Part shown: positions 63,510 to 64,000 of the stretch, piece by piece
Layout of the letters: each line of letters opens with the position of its first letter
Position numbering within the stretch: the first letter of the stretch is position 1
From: Callipepla californica brunnescens
Lineage: Eukaryota > Chordata > Aves > Galliformes > Odontophoridae
Direction: 5' to 3'
DNA length: 64,000 nt
Assembly (NCBI GenBank): GCA_023055505.1
Contig: JALIRH010000004.1
Location: 31,439,502 to 31,503,501 of the forward strand
Program-made: the position numbers and the translations under genes
The notes under the pieces: model-generated
Databases searched by the model: none
The model's input: only the letters and a program-made list of their open reading frames with translations
Told to the model about the DNA's origin: nothing

Positions 63510-64000
63510 GTAAGCTTGTCATGAAGATGGGTTTGTAATACTTAATATAAGAAGCAGCCTTTCTTGCTGCATGATAACAGAGTTTAGGTGTGGAGAGCAG
63601 ATGCTACCAAGCTACTGGGCTGGTTTCTTTCAGCATTGTTTATAGAGTCTGAGGAAAAGCACTAAGTTTGTAAAAGGCAAGTTCTGTAGCCAGAACTTGC
63701 ATGCACAGTAGGCCAATGTTGTAGGATGTTTGTTTGTTTTTAATTTTTATTGTTAACAAAATCAATGTGGAATCACACTAACACAGGTGTAGATGGACTA
63801 GGGGATTTAGTATAGATGCTACACATTAAATAATGTTATTAACTGTAAAACATTTCAGGTGAGAGGCAAGCTTCTCAGCTGACTGAGGAGATCCAACGGG
63901 CACCTCAAACAACTTGTCTTCTTCACTCAGCTCACCTCATGTTTTTCCAGCTATAGAAAAGGTCTTGGAAACAAACCAACGTGCTTTCCATGGGGAAAAA
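63510..64000. other. BBOF1 intron 3 (part)
   Basis: Starts at the donor GAT|GTAAGC and runs to the window end. No next exon is visible. Confidence 0.7.

Noticed and set aside
1..64000. Bacterial-type systems, CRISPR arrays, phage or novel defence loci
   Set aside because: No direct-repeat/spacer arrays, no operons and no prokaryotic genes. Every substantial coding signal is explained by six vertebrate genes.

Overview
The window is ordinary vertebrate nuclear DNA, almost certainly from a bird and probably a galliform. It holds multi-exon genes with GT-AG introns, CpG-island promoters, and the 3' end of a CR1 (chicken repeat 1) LINE. No bacterial, viral or CRISPR-like system was found. All gene names come from translating spliced exons and comparing them with remembered vertebrate orthologues; no database search was possible.

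Layout: six genes alternate strictly in strand. (1) FBXO33, minus strand, coding exons 1-3 of about 4 (12160 down to 1153); the last exon lies off the left edge. (2) ZNF410, plus strand, 13.2-27.3 kb. (3) FAM161B, minus strand, 34224 down to 28919, eight coding exons, complete frame. (4) COQ6, plus strand, 34676-41688, twelve exons, complete frame of 466 aa. (5) ENTPD5, minus strand, 58356 down to 44985, thirteen coding exons, complete frame of 428 aa. (6) BBOF1, plus strand, 61175 to the right edge, first three coding exons only.

The alternation gives three divergent (head-to-head) CpG-rich promoter regions: FBXO33/ZNF410 at about 11.5-13.5 kb, FAM161B/COQ6 at about 34.2-34.9 kb, and ENTPD5/BBOF1 at about 60.3-61.4 kb. 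It also gives two convergent intergenic gaps. The order ZNF410-FAM161B-COQ6-ENTPD5-BBOF1 matches human 14q24.3, while FBXO33 (human 14q21) replaces PTGR2 as the left neighbour of ZNF410, so a synteny junction lies within the window.

The genes do not form a pathway: an F-box protein, a zinc-finger transcription factor, a centrosome/cilium-related protein, a coenzyme Q hydroxylase, an ER nucleoside diphosphatase and a ciliary basal-body protein. The points most worth a second look are two stop-start-overlapping upstream ORFs in the ZNF410 leader, the unresolved ZNF410 C-terminus, tandem splice sites in ZNF410 and FAM161B, the CACGG repeat in the ENTPD5/BBOF1 promoter, and the FBXO33/ZNF410 synteny junction.
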